The notes beneath the pieces are model-generated. The model was given only the letters and a program-made list of their open reading frames with translations. It was not told the origin of the DNA and did no database searches. A stretch of 64,000 bases of DNA from Terrirubrum flagellatum (GTDB taxonomy: Bacteria; Pseudomonadota; Alphaproteobacteria; Rhizobiales; Beijerinckiaceae), in the NCBI RefSeq assembly GCF_022059845.1, contig NZ_CP091851.1:868001-932000 (forward strand), in the 5' to 3' direction. This document shows, piece by piece, positions 53,715 through 61,866 of the stretch. How positions within the stretch are numbered: the stretch's first letter is position 1; each line of letters opens with the position of its first letter. The position numbers and the translations under genes are program-made.

Positions 53715-53727
53715 GACGTTGCGCAGC

Positions 53728-53759
53728 GAGCTCCCGGCAGGTCGACCTGCCGGGAGCTC
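53728..53759. terminator. 32-base perfect palindrome between convergent genes
   Basis: The arms GAGCTCCCGGCAGGTC and GACCTGCCGGGAGCTC are exact reverse complements with no loop bases. It lies after the 247-aa gene. Its position between convergent genes suits a bidirectional terminator, although there is no U tract. It may also be an intergenic repeat element. Confidence 0.5.
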
Positions 53760-53934
53760 CGCGTCTGGTCGCCCCGCAGAAAATTTCGGCTCGCTCCTCG
53801 ACGCAATCTCACCCTAGCCGTGGACGCCGCGGAACGAAGTGCGGTCAAACACAAAGCCGTTCGCGATTTGAATTACTGGCTTGCCGCAGCGCTTAAATGG
53901 ATTCTCGCGCGCAGCTCATCTCCTGTTTTGCGTC

Positions 53935-53958
53935 GCGCCCGCGTCCCCTCGCGGGCGC
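53935..53958 (-). terminator. hairpin after the GCG_CRPN-type gene
   Basis: Perfect 9-base stem GCGCCCGCG/CGCGGGCGC with a six-base loop, seven bases past the stop of the 91-aa secreted protein gene. No U tract follows, so it is a terminator-like structure rather than a textbook intrinsic terminator. Confidence 0.45.
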
Positions 53959-53964
53959 AACTGC

Positions 53965-54240
53965 TCACATATAGCCCCAGTGACGACGCCAGCCCCAGCC
54001 ATAACGCGGGCCATACCAGGGGCGTGGACCATAGAAGGGACGCGCGCGATAGAAGCCGTAACCCGGTCCCCAGCGATTGGGCACGCAACGTCCCCACGGA
54101 TTCGGATGCCATCCCGGACCGCATCCCCACGCCACTTGCGTGATGGCGGCCGGCTGTTCGACCGGCGCAAGCGGCATCGCCTGCGCGGCTGATGCGAGCC
54201 CCGCAAGACCTGCGGAGAGAGCAAGAACTGCAAGCTTCAT
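53965..54240 (-). CDS. GCG_CRPN-type secreted small protein, 91 aa
   Basis: A signal peptide (MKLAVLALSAGLAGLASAAQ, then AMPLAP) is followed by the motif WGCGPGWHPNPWGRCVPN (residues 38-55), which matches the GCG_CRPN prefix found on secreted peptides in Methylobacterium- and Bradyrhizobium-like genomes. After it comes a low-complexity tail rich in Gly, Tyr, Trp, Arg and Pro (GPRPWYGPRYGWGWRRHWGY). C40 and C52 may form a disulfide. It is exported to the periplasm or beyond; the function is unknown. Confidence 0.82.
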   Translation of the reverse strand: MKLAVLALSAGLAGLASAAQAMPLAPVEQPAAITQVAWGCGPGWHPNPWGRCVPNRWGPGYGFYRARPFYGPRPWYGPRYGWGWRRHWGYM

Positions 54241-54374
54241 GAAAGCCTCCTCAATGCCCAGCCTTGCATTGATTTGGCGCTCGCGAGCGTGAATAGGCGC
54301 TGAATGAATGGCTGATGAATATTGCGGCGCTCATGCGCATGAACGACGCGCCGAGATGAATGCGTTGTTACGAT

Positions 54375-54407
54375 TCCAAAAATAAAAGGCCACGCTCGCG
54401 CGTGGCC
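54375..54407 (-). terminator. intrinsic terminator after the 76-aa gene
   Basis: On the minus strand a 7-base stem GGCCACG/CGTGGCC with a six-base loop is followed by TTTTATTTTT. It lies 22 bases past the stop of the 76-aa gene at 54430 and is a textbook intrinsic terminator. Confidence 0.85.
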
Positions 54408-54429
54408 GTTTCATCGCATAACAACGCGA

Positions 54430-54660
54430 TCAAGCGTTCGCGCCGGTGCTCTGTACGAAATAGCGGATGTGCGAGCCGTCGTCATTTTTCGCCCACCATG
54501 CCTTATGCTCGGCGTCGTAGCCTGCATGATCGGCCGTCGCGATCTTGATCTTGATCGCGGTTTCGGCGCGCGATTCCGACTCAAAACGATCCGGTAGCGG
54601 CGTTGTTTCGAGGGGCTCGCGCTTGTCGCCGAGCTTCTGCTCGATGATCTGGAATGTCAT
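54430..54660 (-). CDS. hypothetical protein, 76 aa
   Basis: A small soluble protein from MTFQIIEQKLGDKREPLETT. The C-terminal half includes HAGYDAEHKAWWAKNDDGSHIRYFV. It has a strong GGAAGGAG ribosome site and its own terminator, so it is clearly a gene. The function is unknown. Its start overlaps the end of the frameshifted methyltransferase frame, but the intended methyltransferase end lies about 100 bases upstream. Confidence 0.75.
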   Translation of the reverse strand: MTFQIIEQKLGDKREPLETTPLPDRFESESRAETAIKIKIATADHAGYDAEHKAWWAKNDDGSHIRYFVQSTGANA

Positions 54661-55568
54661 GTGACGCTCCTTCCTGAATTCCCCACAATCTGACGCCGGA
54701 TAGACTGAAATGCAAATTTGGCGCGGGGATGACGCCTGCGGCAAGAGGCGGCGCCCGCGCTCATTTTGTCGCGGTGAAGACGATGGCGCTCAGCGCGCCA
54801 ACAATCCGGGCCTGAGCCGAACCGGGCTTCAAGGGCCGCCTGCGCTGCGCGAGTCACCTCGTCCAGCCGCGAGGCGTCGCGCGCCTCGATCTCGTTGCGC
54901 AGCGGCGTCCCCTGACAGAGGCCGATCGCCGGCTCCCGGGCGGAAGGGGCCTTGCTTTCCTTGGCGACTGTTTCGAACGAGATGTCCTGGAAACCCGCCT
55001 GTTTCAGCTCACCCGAAATTCGCGCGGAATCGCAATAGCTGTGCGGCGTGCGTGACATGAACGTTGGCGGATTGTCGGGAAAGAAGGCGGCGATCGCCTG
55101 CGACGCTATATTCGTGAACTCGTTTTTCTCCAGCCGATCCCATACATTGAATAGAAATCGCCCGCCCGGCTTCAGAACGCGAAAAGCCTCCGAGTAACCT
55201 TTTACCTTGTCGGGGAAGAACATGGCCCCGAACTGGCAGACGACGACATCGAAGGCGCCGTCGCCGAAGGGCAGGGCGAGCGCGTCCGCCTGCTGCCAGA
55301 GGATGCGCGTCGATGGGACATGCTGCGCCGCGAAATCGAGCATCGGCTGATTGAGGTCGGACGCGATGATATGGACATTGTGCGGCTGCGCCTGATCGAG
55401 CACTTTGGTCACCACGCCGGTGCCGGCCGCTGTCTCCAGAATGCGCGATGGCGACAGAGCGGACACCCGCCTCGACAGGTCGGCGGCGTAGGGCTCGAAA
55501 ATCAGCGGGCCGAGATATTTGTTATAGAGAGCCGGGATCGATCCCGTGAAGGCCTTGTCGGGGTCCAT
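54657..55568 (-). CDS. class I SAM-dependent methyltransferase, apparent frameshift near the C-terminus
   Basis: Methyltransferase of the UbiE/Methyltransf_11 type. The motif I segment RILETAAGTGVVTKVLD is near residues 42-58, then DLNQPMLDFA, and the post-I motifs DVVVCQFGAMFFPDK and RVLKPGGRFLFNVWD near 107-145. After FGSGP (about residue 255) the reading frame turns into Arg-rich sequence (CWRAERHRLHRDK...). In the next frame the expected tail IVGALSAIVFTATK ends at 54761, so a one-base change near 54806-54810 has shifted the end. It may be a sequencing error or a real mutation; the catalytic core is intact. Confidence 0.72.
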   Translation of the reverse strand: MDPDKAFTGSIPALYNKYLGPLIFEPYAADLSRRVSALSPSRILETAAGTGVVTKVLDQAQPHNVHIIASDLNQPMLDFAAQHVPSTRILWQQADALALPFGDGAFDVVVCQFGAMFFPDKVKGYSEAFRVLKPGGRFLFNVWDRLEKNEFTNIASQAIAAFFPDNPPTFMSRTPHSYCDSARISGELKQAGFQDISFETVAKESKAPSAREPAIGLCQGTPLRNEIEARDASRLDEVTRAAQAALEARFGSGPDCWRAERHRLHRDKMSAGAASCRRRHPRAKFAFQSIRRQIVGNSGRSVT

Positions 55569-55708
55569 CGTCAGCCTCCTTTTGGGAAACCGCGCCGACG
55601 AAGTTTGGCGCCGCGCCCTGCCGCTGGCAACGCGTCCAGCTCCATTGCATGCAGGCGCGATGGCGAAGAGGAGTTGTCAACGCCGCCCGAGCCAGGATTT
55701 CGCGACGG

Positions 55709-56440
55709 CTATGTGGCCGCGGCGCGCTCGCGTTCGAGAACGTCCCAGTAATGCTCGACGATGTCCCAGCGGGCGATTTCACGCGGCAATCGCGCGATCA
55801 GCTCCTTCTCCTCCTCGGCGACATAGTAACGGTTCAGCCCGTCAAAGAAGTGAAACGCATAGCCGTGGCGATCCATGATATCGGCCCATGAGGGCCGTGC
55901 ATCTTCCATGCGCCCGGGCGAAACGACTTCCGCCAGAATGATGCGCGGGCGGAACGAGGTCCAATCCGCGCCTTCGAGCACCTCATGCTCGGCGCCTTCG
56001 ACATCGATCTTGAGAAAATCCACTTTGCCGATTGCGTGATCCTTGACGAGCTGCGCCAGCGACGCGGTCTCGCGCATTTCATGCGTGAATGAAGGTTCGA
56101 ACTGTCTGGCGGCTTCCGCGGCGTCGATCTTCGTGGTGGAAAGGCCGTGCAGTTCGGCGAAGCTGTAGAAACTGGCTGATCCATTCTCTCGGCCAACGAG
56201 ACGATCATCGCGCTTGTCGCGCGGTCGCGCCTGCTCATATTGCGCAAGCAGTTCGCGCTGGGGCTCGACGACAAGACCGCTCCAGCCCTGGAGATAGAAC
56301 CAGTACGACACGTTATCCAGCATCGGCTCGCCCGCGCCGATATCGACATAGAAGCCTTCGCTCTGTCCGGCGAAAGCGAGATGCAGATAGTAGTCTTCCA
56401 GACGCTGCGCATAGGAGAGCGTCATTGTCGGCTTTGTCAT
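55709..56440 (-). CDS. FkbM family methyltransferase
   Basis: SAM-dependent O-methyltransferase of the FkbM type, 243 aa. It opens YAQRLEDYYLHLAFAGQSEGFYVDIGAGEP, with the SAM loop VDIGAGEP near residues 32-39, NVSYWFYLQGWSGLVVEPQ near 44-62, and the FkbM hallmark FLKIDVEGAEHEVLEGADW near 141-160. These enzymes methylate sugars or natural products, so the target may be a surface glycan. M6 is an alternative start. It is a single gene. Confidence 0.85.
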   Translation of the reverse strand: MTKPTMTLSYAQRLEDYYLHLAFAGQSEGFYVDIGAGEPMLDNVSYWFYLQGWSGLVVEPQRELLAQYEQARPRDKRDDRLVGRENGSASFYSFAELHGLSTTKIDAAEAARQFEPSFTHEMRETASLAQLVKDHAIGKVDFLKIDVEGAEHEVLEGADWTSFRPRIILAEVVSPGRMEDARPSWADIMDRHGYAFHFFDGLNRYYVAEEEKELIARLPREIARWDIVEHYWDVLERERAAAT

Positions 56441-56701
56441 GGGAGCGTTCGGACGGAAATATGGAATTGCGCGGCGCCGGGCGCCATCGAACGCAGCCTA
56501 GCAGATGGACGCCATGATGTGGCAAGAGCGGCTATTCCTCCGACATCGCCGGATCATGAATGTGGCTGATGAGCTTGCGAAACCGCGCATGGCTTGCGCG
56601 GCCTCTGCCAAAGGAGCGCTGCCGGCGAGGGCAGGGGCGTGAGCGCAGTGGCGTCACGCGGGATCGGCGCGAAACCGGTCCCGCTTGCCAACCATTGATG
56701 T

Positions 56702-57916
56702 TCAGCCCGGGCCTGCGCCCTGCGTGTTCACATAGACGGCGTAGAGCGACTGGCTCGCCGCCATGAACAGCCGGTTGCGCTTCGGCCCGCCGAAACAGAT
56801 GTTGCCGCAGATCTCAGGCAGGCGGATGCGCCCGATCAGCTTGCCTTCGGGCGTGTAGACGGTGACGCCGCTATAGCCGACGGCGCGGCCGGCGTTGCTC
56901 GAACACCAGAGATTGCCATCGACATCGCAGCGCACGCCGTCCGGCCCGCATTTGACGCCATCGATCATGAAATCGCTGAACAGCTTGCGATTGCCAAGCT
57001 TGTTGTCGCTTCCGACATCGAAGGAGTAGATCTCGCCCTTGCCGCCGGGGCCTGTGTCGCCCGGGCCTTTCCCCGTCGAGACGACATAGAGCTTCTTGTA
57101 GTCGGGCGAGAAACAGATGCCGTTGGGATCGGGAACCTGCTCCTCGGTGACGACGAGATCGATACGGCCGCCGGGATCGATGCGATAGCAATTCGTCGGC
57201 AGTTCGCGTTTGGCGGCGCCGATATCGGCTGATTGGCCGAGACGATTCTTCAGCCGGCCCGACGCGTTGCTTGCGCCGCCGGCGGCGTCCGGCGCGCCTT
57301 CATAAAGCTGTCCGCCATAGGGCGGATCGGTGAACCAGTAGCTGCCATCCGGATGCGCCGCGATGTCGTTTGGCGAATTCAGTCGTTTTCCCTCGAACGA
57401 ACTTGCGAGCACGGTGACGGAGCCGTCGAGTTCGTAGCGAACGACTCGTCGCGTGAGATGTTCGCAGGAGAGTTGTCGTCCCTGAAAATCGAAACTGTTG
57501 CCGTTGCTGTTGTTCGATGGCTTACGGAAGACGCTGACGCGCCCGTCATCCTCGAGCCAACGCAACTGGCGATCATTCGGAATGTCGCTCCAGACGAGAT
57601 AGCGACCCTGCGCGTTCCACGCCGGACCCTCGGACCATAGCGCGCCGGTCCACAGGCGCTTGATGGCGCTGTTCGGCTGCGCGTAATTGTTGAAGAGCGG
57701 ATCGACAGTGATCACGTCGGGATCGGTGAAATAGGTCGTCGGCGCGCCGCCGGGGCCGAAATCGCGCGGCGGCGAAGTAATCGTGCTCGGCGGCGAGACG
57801 GGCGTTTGCGCGATCGCGTCGGACGCCGCAGCGATCGCCATCGCTCCGGCGCCGATCGCGGCGCGACGAGACAGCGCTGGCGCAGTGATATTTTCTGATC
57901 GATTGTGTCGCGTCAT
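56702..57916 (-). CDS. SMP-30/gluconolactonase-like secreted beta-propeller protein
   Basis: Protein of 404 aa with a twin-arginine signal (LSRRAAIGAGAMAIAAA, about residues 16-32) and cleavage near IAQTPV. The propeller body matches SMP-30/LRE gluconolactonases: LWTGALWSEGPAWNAQGRYLVWSDIPNDR near 85-112 (SEGPAW), NSPNDIAAHPDGSYWFTDPPYG near 180-200 and DGVKCGPDGVRCDVDGNLWCSS near 318-340, with metal-binding Glu, Asn and Asp of the family. It probably hydrolyses a lactone in the periplasm. The start at 57916 has GGAGGAACACGC upstream; the 24-codon longer frame does not. Confidence 0.87.
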   Translation of the reverse strand: MTRHNRSENITAPALSRRAAIGAGAMAIAAASDAIAQTPVSPPSTITSPPRDFGPGGAPTTYFTDPDVITVDPLFNNYAQPNSAIKRLWTGALWSEGPAWNAQGRYLVWSDIPNDRQLRWLEDDGRVSVFRKPSNNSNGNSFDFQGRQLSCEHLTRRVVRYELDGSVTVLASSFEGKRLNSPNDIAAHPDGSYWFTDPPYGGQLYEGAPDAAGGASNASGRLKNRLGQSADIGAAKRELPTNCYRIDPGGRIDLVVTEEQVPDPNGICFSPDYKKLYVVSTGKGPGDTGPGGKGEIYSFDVGSDNKLGNRKLFSDFMIDGVKCGPDGVRCDVDGNLWCSSNAGRAVGYSGVTVYTPEGKLIGRIRLPEICGNICFGGPKRNRLFMAASQSLYAVYVNTQGAGPG

Positions 57917-57952
57917 GCGTGTTCCTCCCGGAAGATGCGCTGGCCAAGATTG

Positions 57953-57973
57953 ACGCGGCTGGATAGGCCGCGT
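57953..57973. promoter_or_regulatory. inverted repeat upstream of SMP-30 gene
   Basis: Perfect 7+7 repeat ACGCGGC/GCCGCGT with a seven-base spacer, about 37 bases upstream of the start codon. The position fits an operator or leader hairpin. No regulator gene is adjacent. Confidence 0.3.
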
Positions 57974-57996
57974 GGAACACTTCATCACGCCGCGCT

Positions 57997-58085
57997 TTGA
58001 TCGAGCGCGTGAGCGTGATCGTTTCTCGAAATCCGGAGCAGGGTTTGCGAAAAGCCGGCATCCACTTCTCGCGCCGCGCTCTTGT
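57997..58085. repeat. Rhizobiales-type intergenic palindromic repeat (diverged)
   Basis: On the minus strand the stretch carries AAGTGGATGCCGGCTTTTCG and later GAAACGATCACGCTC. These are hallmark strings of a dispersed repeat in rhizobial genomes that is often mistranslated as KWMPAFRK. The arms are imperfect. Recognition is from memory of such sequences; I did not compare copies. Confidence 0.5.
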
Positions 58086-58312
58086 CACGGGAACATGATC
58101 CACGCTTCCCAGCGGGTCAAGAAAGCCGATGCTGCGCTGCGGAAAATGTTTATCCATTTCAATTTTGAATCACTTCAATCAAGCAGTCCGTTCATCTTCG
58201 CCCGACGTGGGTGATAACTTAGCCGATCACCGAAGAACGATTCAACAACAGCTTTCGACAGAGCGCGCGTCGATTGCGCGTGTCGAAGCTGATCCTTGCT
58301 CGCGCCCGATCG

Positions 58313-58690
58313 CTATCGACATATCCGCGGCGGTGGGCAGGGTTGCAGGAGCGCGCGGATAACGGCGAGATCGATTTCCTTTTCCAGCCGCGCGATATAT
58401 TCGCTCGCGGGGTCGAGCGCTTTGATCCGTTCGAGGTCGGCTCGAGCATCGGCGATTTCAAAAATCGCAAGCAGGCCGGCCGCATGATGATAGTGGGCGA
58501 TGACGCGCCTGTCGGCGGAGAGATCAGGCTTGTCGATAAGTTTCTGGCAGACGGAAACCTTGTTCGCGTCTGGCGCGGATTCAACGCATGAGCGCCACAA
58601 TTCGTCGGTGGGAGCGGCGTCTTGAGCGGCGGCGAAACGACACGCTAGAGCGAACGCCAGCGATGAAGCGACAGTCGCAAATTTGCGCAT
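58313..58690 (-). CDS. secreted hypothetical protein, 125 aa
   Basis: A signal peptide (MRKFATVASSLAFALACRFA, ending AAAQDAAP) is followed by an all-helical body with a TPR-like pattern: VIAHYHHAAGLLAIFEIADARADLERIKALDP near residues 63-94 (HHAAGLLAIFEIADA). A pair of cysteines (35 and 48) and a C-terminal Cys pair region (PCPPPRICR) may form disulfides. The function is unknown. It lies three bases past the threonine aldolase stop on the same strand and is probably cotranscribed with it. Confidence 0.68.
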   Translation of the reverse strand: MRKFATVASSLAFALACRFAAAQDAAPTDELWRSCVESAPDANKVSVCQKLIDKPDLSADRRVIAHYHHAAGLLAIFEIADARADLERIKALDPASEYIARLEKEIDLAVIRALLQPCPPPRICR

Positions 58691-58693
58691 AGA

Positions 58694-59731
58694 TCATGCC
58701 GTCGCAAGGATGTCGCGAACGATCTGAGCGGCGCGTTCGCACTCTGAGCGGCTGACGTCGAGATGCGTGGTCGCCCGGATCATGTGCGATCCGAACAGCG
58801 AGAGAAGGACGCCTTTTTCCCTGGCTTGTTCGACGATCGGCGCGGCCGGGCCGCGCGTCGTTGTGAAGATCACGATATTGGTCTGTATGGTCCTTCGATC
58901 GAGCTTGATGCCCGGCGCGGCCGCGAGAATGTCAGCAAAGAGCGCGGCGTTGTCGTGATCCTCCGCAAGGCGCTCGATGTGATGATCGAGAGCGTAGAGA
59001 CCGGCGGCGGCCATCATTCCCGACTGCCGCATCGCGCCGCCATAAATGCGGCGGACGCGCCGCGCGGCGGCGATATCCGCCTTGGACCCAAGCAGAACGC
59101 TTCCGACAGGACAGCCCAAGCCCTTGGACAGTGAGACGGACGCCATGCGGAACGGCGCGGCAAGCGTTGCGACGCTTGTGCGCGACGCGAGCGCCGCATT
59201 GAAAAGCCTGGCGCCATCGAGATAGGCCGGGATGCCGCGCTGCTGGGCGGCTGCGCAGATCGCAACGGCCTCTTCCTGTGGGAAGACCACGCCGCCGCCG
59301 CGGTTGTGCGTGTTTTCGATGACCACCAGGCCCGTTGGCGCAAAGACGATGTGATCGCGCGGCTTGCAGGCGGCAATAAATTGCTCTGCCGTGAAGAGGC
59401 CGCTCGTTCCGATCGGCGTGACCTGAACGCTGCCAATGGCGGCTGCGGCGCCGGCTTCATGCCACAGCACATGCGCTTCGCCGCCGGTGATCAATTCGTC
59501 TCCGGGACGCGCAAGCACGCGCAACGCGATCTGGTTGGCCATGGTGCCGCTGGGAACGAAAAGCCCCGCTTCCTTTCCCGCCATTTCGGACAGTCGCGCC
59601 TCGAGCGCGCTCACAGACGGGTCTTCGCCATACTGGTCGTCGCCGACCGGAGCTTCGGCGATCGCCCTACGCATTCCTTCAGTCGGACGCGTCACCGTAT
59701 CGGATCGCAAATCTATCATTGGGTCGCGCAT
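58694..59731 (-). CDS. ltaE: low-specificity L-threonine aldolase
   Basis: PLP-dependent enzyme of 345 aa that cleaves L-threonine or L-allo-threonine to glycine and acetaldehyde. It opens [19 protein letters not shown], contains [11 protein letters not shown], the PLP-stacking [10 protein letters not shown] near 84-93, and the Schiff-base lysine K203 in [14 protein letters not shown]. The ending [16 protein letters not shown] is typical. Starts at 59749, 59731 or 59719 are possible; 59731 has a GAGG site and is used. The 125-aa secreted protein gene follows. Confidence 0.9.
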   Translation of the reverse strand: MRDPMIDLRSDTVTRPTEGMRRAIAEAPVGDDQYGEDPSVSALEARLSEMAGKEAGLFVPSGTMANQIALRVLARPGDELITGGEAHVLWHEAGAAAAIGSVQVTPIGTSGLFTAEQFIAACKPRDHIVFAPTGLVVIENTHNRGGGVVFPQEEAVAICAAAQQRGIPAYLDGARLFNAALASRTSVATLAAPFRMASVSLSKGLGCPVGSVLLGSKADIAAARRVRRIYGGAMRQSGMMAAAGLYALDHHIERLAEDHDNAALFADILAAAPGIKLDRRTIQTNIVIFTTTRGPAAPIVEQAREKGVLLSLFGSHMIRATTHLDVSRSECERAAQIVRDILATA

Positions 59732-59787
59732 CGCTGGAGCCTCACGCAATCGTTTGATGTCTGAGGAATTATGGACGGGCCGCTACT

Positions 59788-60243
59788 TCATCGCGAAGGA
59801 TTGGTCGAAACGGCCTGATATTCAGTTTCGATCTGCGCCTTGATCAGCCAGATCTCGGCGTCGTGAGAGGCGCAGAGACGATTCCATCGATCATCGTCCA
59901 TATTGGCGGGCCGCCACGCCATGAGCGTTACAAGACAGGCGTCTTTGGAGTAGCCGAGAGGCGCGCCCGCCATCACGCGGGCCGAGATGCGATGCGTCAA
60001 GTTGGGCGGGGCGCCGACATGAAAGTCGATCGAGCGCGTGGCGGCATTGGCGTCGATCCGATACCAGCCGCGGCCACCGTCGAAGAGCGACAGGCCGGTG
60101 TAGACGCCGGGCTCGCCGGATGGGCCAGTGTCGAAGCAGCCGAGCGACCAGCGGCCCAGCTTGATCGGGTCCGAGAGATAGGCAAACGCGACATCGGCCG
60201 GCGCCTGCACATGGCAGGTGGCGATGTGGGACAGTCCCGTCAT
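59788..60243 (-). CDS. SRPBCC/polyketide cyclase-like protein, 151 aa
   Basis: A small ligand-binding protein of the START/SRPBCC superfamily. The N-terminus TCHVQAPADVAFAYLSDPIKLGRWSLG (PADVAFAYLSDP) is the typical first strand and helix. A central antiparallel sheet includes WYRIDANAATRSIDFHVG, and the C-terminal long helix is DRWNRLCASHDAEIWLIKAQIE. The ligand is unknown. It diverges from the third Liv operon, whose start lies 124 bases away. Confidence 0.78.
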   Translation of the reverse strand: MTGLSHIATCHVQAPADVAFAYLSDPIKLGRWSLGCFDTGPSGEPGVYTGLSLFDGGRGWYRIDANAATRSIDFHVGAPPNLTHRISARVMAGAPLGYSKDACLVTLMAWRPANMDDDRWNRLCASHDAEIWLIKAQIETEYQAVSTNPSR

Positions 60244-60367
60244 TCCGTCTCCCTATCGCGCTGTCGTCTGGCCCCGATTTTGGCTGCGCGCCGCCCGCCG
60301 AAAAAGCCCCTGAATTGCTTTAAGCTTAAACCTTCCCCCGCGGGAAGTCTTGTGGTCATATCAAGCA

Positions 60368-61138
60368 ATGGCCGGGGGACTTCTCGAGGTTTCGAATTTG
60401 GCGCGCCGTTTCGGCGAGTTGCGCGCTGTCGATGGCGTGTCTTTTTCCGTCAGCGCCGGCTCGATCGTTGGCCTGATTGGCCCGAACGGCGCTGGCAAAA
60501 GCACCTTGTTCAATCTGATCGCCGGCGCAATGAAGCCGGACGCCGGCGAAGTGCGCTTCGAAGGTCGGCGGCTCGACGGCCAAAGCCCGAACCAGATTTT
60601 CCGCGCCGGGCTTGCGCGCACGTTCCAGATCCCGCGACCTTTCCCCGAGATGACGGTGCTTGAGAATGTCATGCTCGCGCCGATCGACCAGCGCGGCGAA
60701 CGCTTCTGGAACAACTGGCTCGCGCCAGGGGCGGTTCGCGCCGAGGAGCGGCGGGCGTGCGCACGCGCGATGGATGTTCTCGGCTTCACGGGCCTCGGCG
60801 AGAAAAGCAGCGAACTCGCCGGGCGATTATCCGGCGGCCAGCAGAAGCTGCTGGAGCTTGCGCGCATCCTGATGACGGAGCCGCGCCTGATCCTGCTCGA
60901 TGAGCCGGCGGCTGGCGTCAATCCGGCGCTGCTCGACACGCTCATCGACAAGATCGTCGCGCTCAACAAGCGGGGCGTGAGCTTTCTCGTGATCGAGCAC
61001 AACATGGACATGGTGATGAATCTCTGCAGCCCGATTGTCGTGCTGGCGCAGGGCAAGATCATTTTTGAGGGCGACGCGGCTGGCGTGCGCGGGGACGCGC
61101 GCGTGCTCGACGCCTATCTCGGCGATGTCGCCGCATGA
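60368..61138 (+). CDS. livG: ABC transporter ATP-binding protein LivG (system 3)
   Basis: Cytoplasmic ATPase, 256 aa. Walker A GPNGAGKS lies near residue 42, signature LSGGQQKLLELARIL near 155 and Walker B LILLDEPAAGVNP near 174. Unlike the other two LivG proteins it has a classical LSGGQ signature. The start MAGGLLEVS at 60368 is chosen over the MWSYQ extension because LivG proteins begin near here. First gene of livGFHMK. It overlaps livF by four bases. Confidence 0.92.
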   Translation: MAGGLLEVSNLARRFGELRAVDGVSFSVSAGSIVGLIGPNGAGKSTLFNLIAGAMKPDAGEVRFEGRRLDGQSPNQIFRAGLARTFQIPRPFPEMTVLENVMLAPIDQRGERFWNNWLAPGAVRAEERRACARAMDVLGFTGLGEKSSELAGRLSGGQQKLLELARILMTEPRLILLDEPAAGVNPALLDTLIDKIVALNKRGVSFLVIEHNMDMVMNLCSPIVVLAQGKIIFEGDAAGVRGDARVLDAYLGDVAA

Positions 61139-61866
61139 CCGAGCGGGTTCTGGTCGCGCGTCATGTGATAGCGGGCTACGTCCGGGGCCTGCCGATCGTT
61201 CATGATGTGTCCGTTGACGTCGCGCGAGGAGAGATCGTCACGATCATTGGCCCGAATGGCGCGGGCAAGTCGACATTCCTCAAAGCAATCGCGGGCCTCG
61301 TGCGGTTCGAGGGCGGCAGCGTGATCTATGATGGGGCCAACGTCTCGGGCCTGCCGGCGCATGACATGGTGAAAGTCGGCATCGGCTTCGTTCCGCAAAC
61401 CGGCAACATTTTCACCAATCTCACCATTCACGAAAACCTCGTGCTCGGCGGCCACAGCCTGAGCGCGCGCGAACTCAAGCAGCGGCTTGAGCGAACCTAT
61501 GAGTTGAACTCGTTTCTTGCGGAGAGGCGATCTTCGGCAGGACGCGTGCTGTCGGGCGGCCAGCGGCAGATGCTGGCCGTGGCGCGCGCGCTGATGACGG
61601 ATCCCAAGCTGATCATGCTGGACGAACCAACGGCCGGCCTCGCGCCAAAGATCGTCGGCGAGGTGTTCGCGGATCTGCGCAAGCTCGCCGAGGCCGGCGT
61701 TGCGGTGCTGATGGTGGAACAGAACGCCAAGGCTGCGTTACGCGTCTCCGATCGCGGCTATGTTCTGGCGGAAGGCCGCAATCGCGTCAGCGGCCGGGCG
61801 AGCGATCTCCTGGATGATGAGGCCGTTCGCGAAGCGTTTCTCGGCGGCCGGAGACCGGCTGCATGA
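61135..61866 (+). CDS. livF: ABC transporter ATP-binding protein LivF (system 3)
   Basis: Cytoplasmic ATPase, 243 aa. Walker A GPNGAGKST lies near residue 39, signature LSGGQRQMLAVARAL near 138, Walker B LIMLDEPTAGLAP near 157 and H-loop VLMVEQN near 189. It overlaps both neighbours by four bases (ATGA), so livG-F-H are translated as a unit. With LivG it powers the third importer. Confidence 0.93.
   Translation: MTERVLVARHVIAGYVRGLPIVHDVSVDVARGEIVTIIGPNGAGKSTFLKAIAGLVRFEGGSVIYDGANVSGLPAHDMVKVGIGFVPQTGNIFTNLTIHENLVLGGHSLSARELKQRLERTYELNSFLAERRSSAGRVLSGGQRQMLAVARALMTDPKLIMLDEPTAGLAPKIVGEVFADLRKLAEAGVAVLMVEQNAKAALRVSDRGYVLAEGRNRVSGRASDLLDDEAVREAFLGGRRPAA

Larger units (their letters stand above)
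57917..58312. other. intergenic region upstream of the SMP-30 gene
   Basis: A 396-base stretch without a supported gene. It contains an inverted repeat ACGCGGC-N7-GCCGCGT at 57953-57973, close to the SMP-30 start, and a rhizobial-type intergenic repeat at about 57997-58085. An AT-rich patch follows at 58150-58200. Confidence 0.65.

Noticed and set aside
53728-53759. The 32-base palindrome considered as a transposon end or attachment site
   Set aside because: No transposase or integrase gene, target duplication or second copy is visible in the window.
57573-58157. A 194-codon minus-strand frame containing KWMPAFRKPCSGFRETITLT
   Set aside because: That string is the known mistranslation of a rhizobial intergenic repeat, and the rest of the frame shadows the SMP-30 gene.
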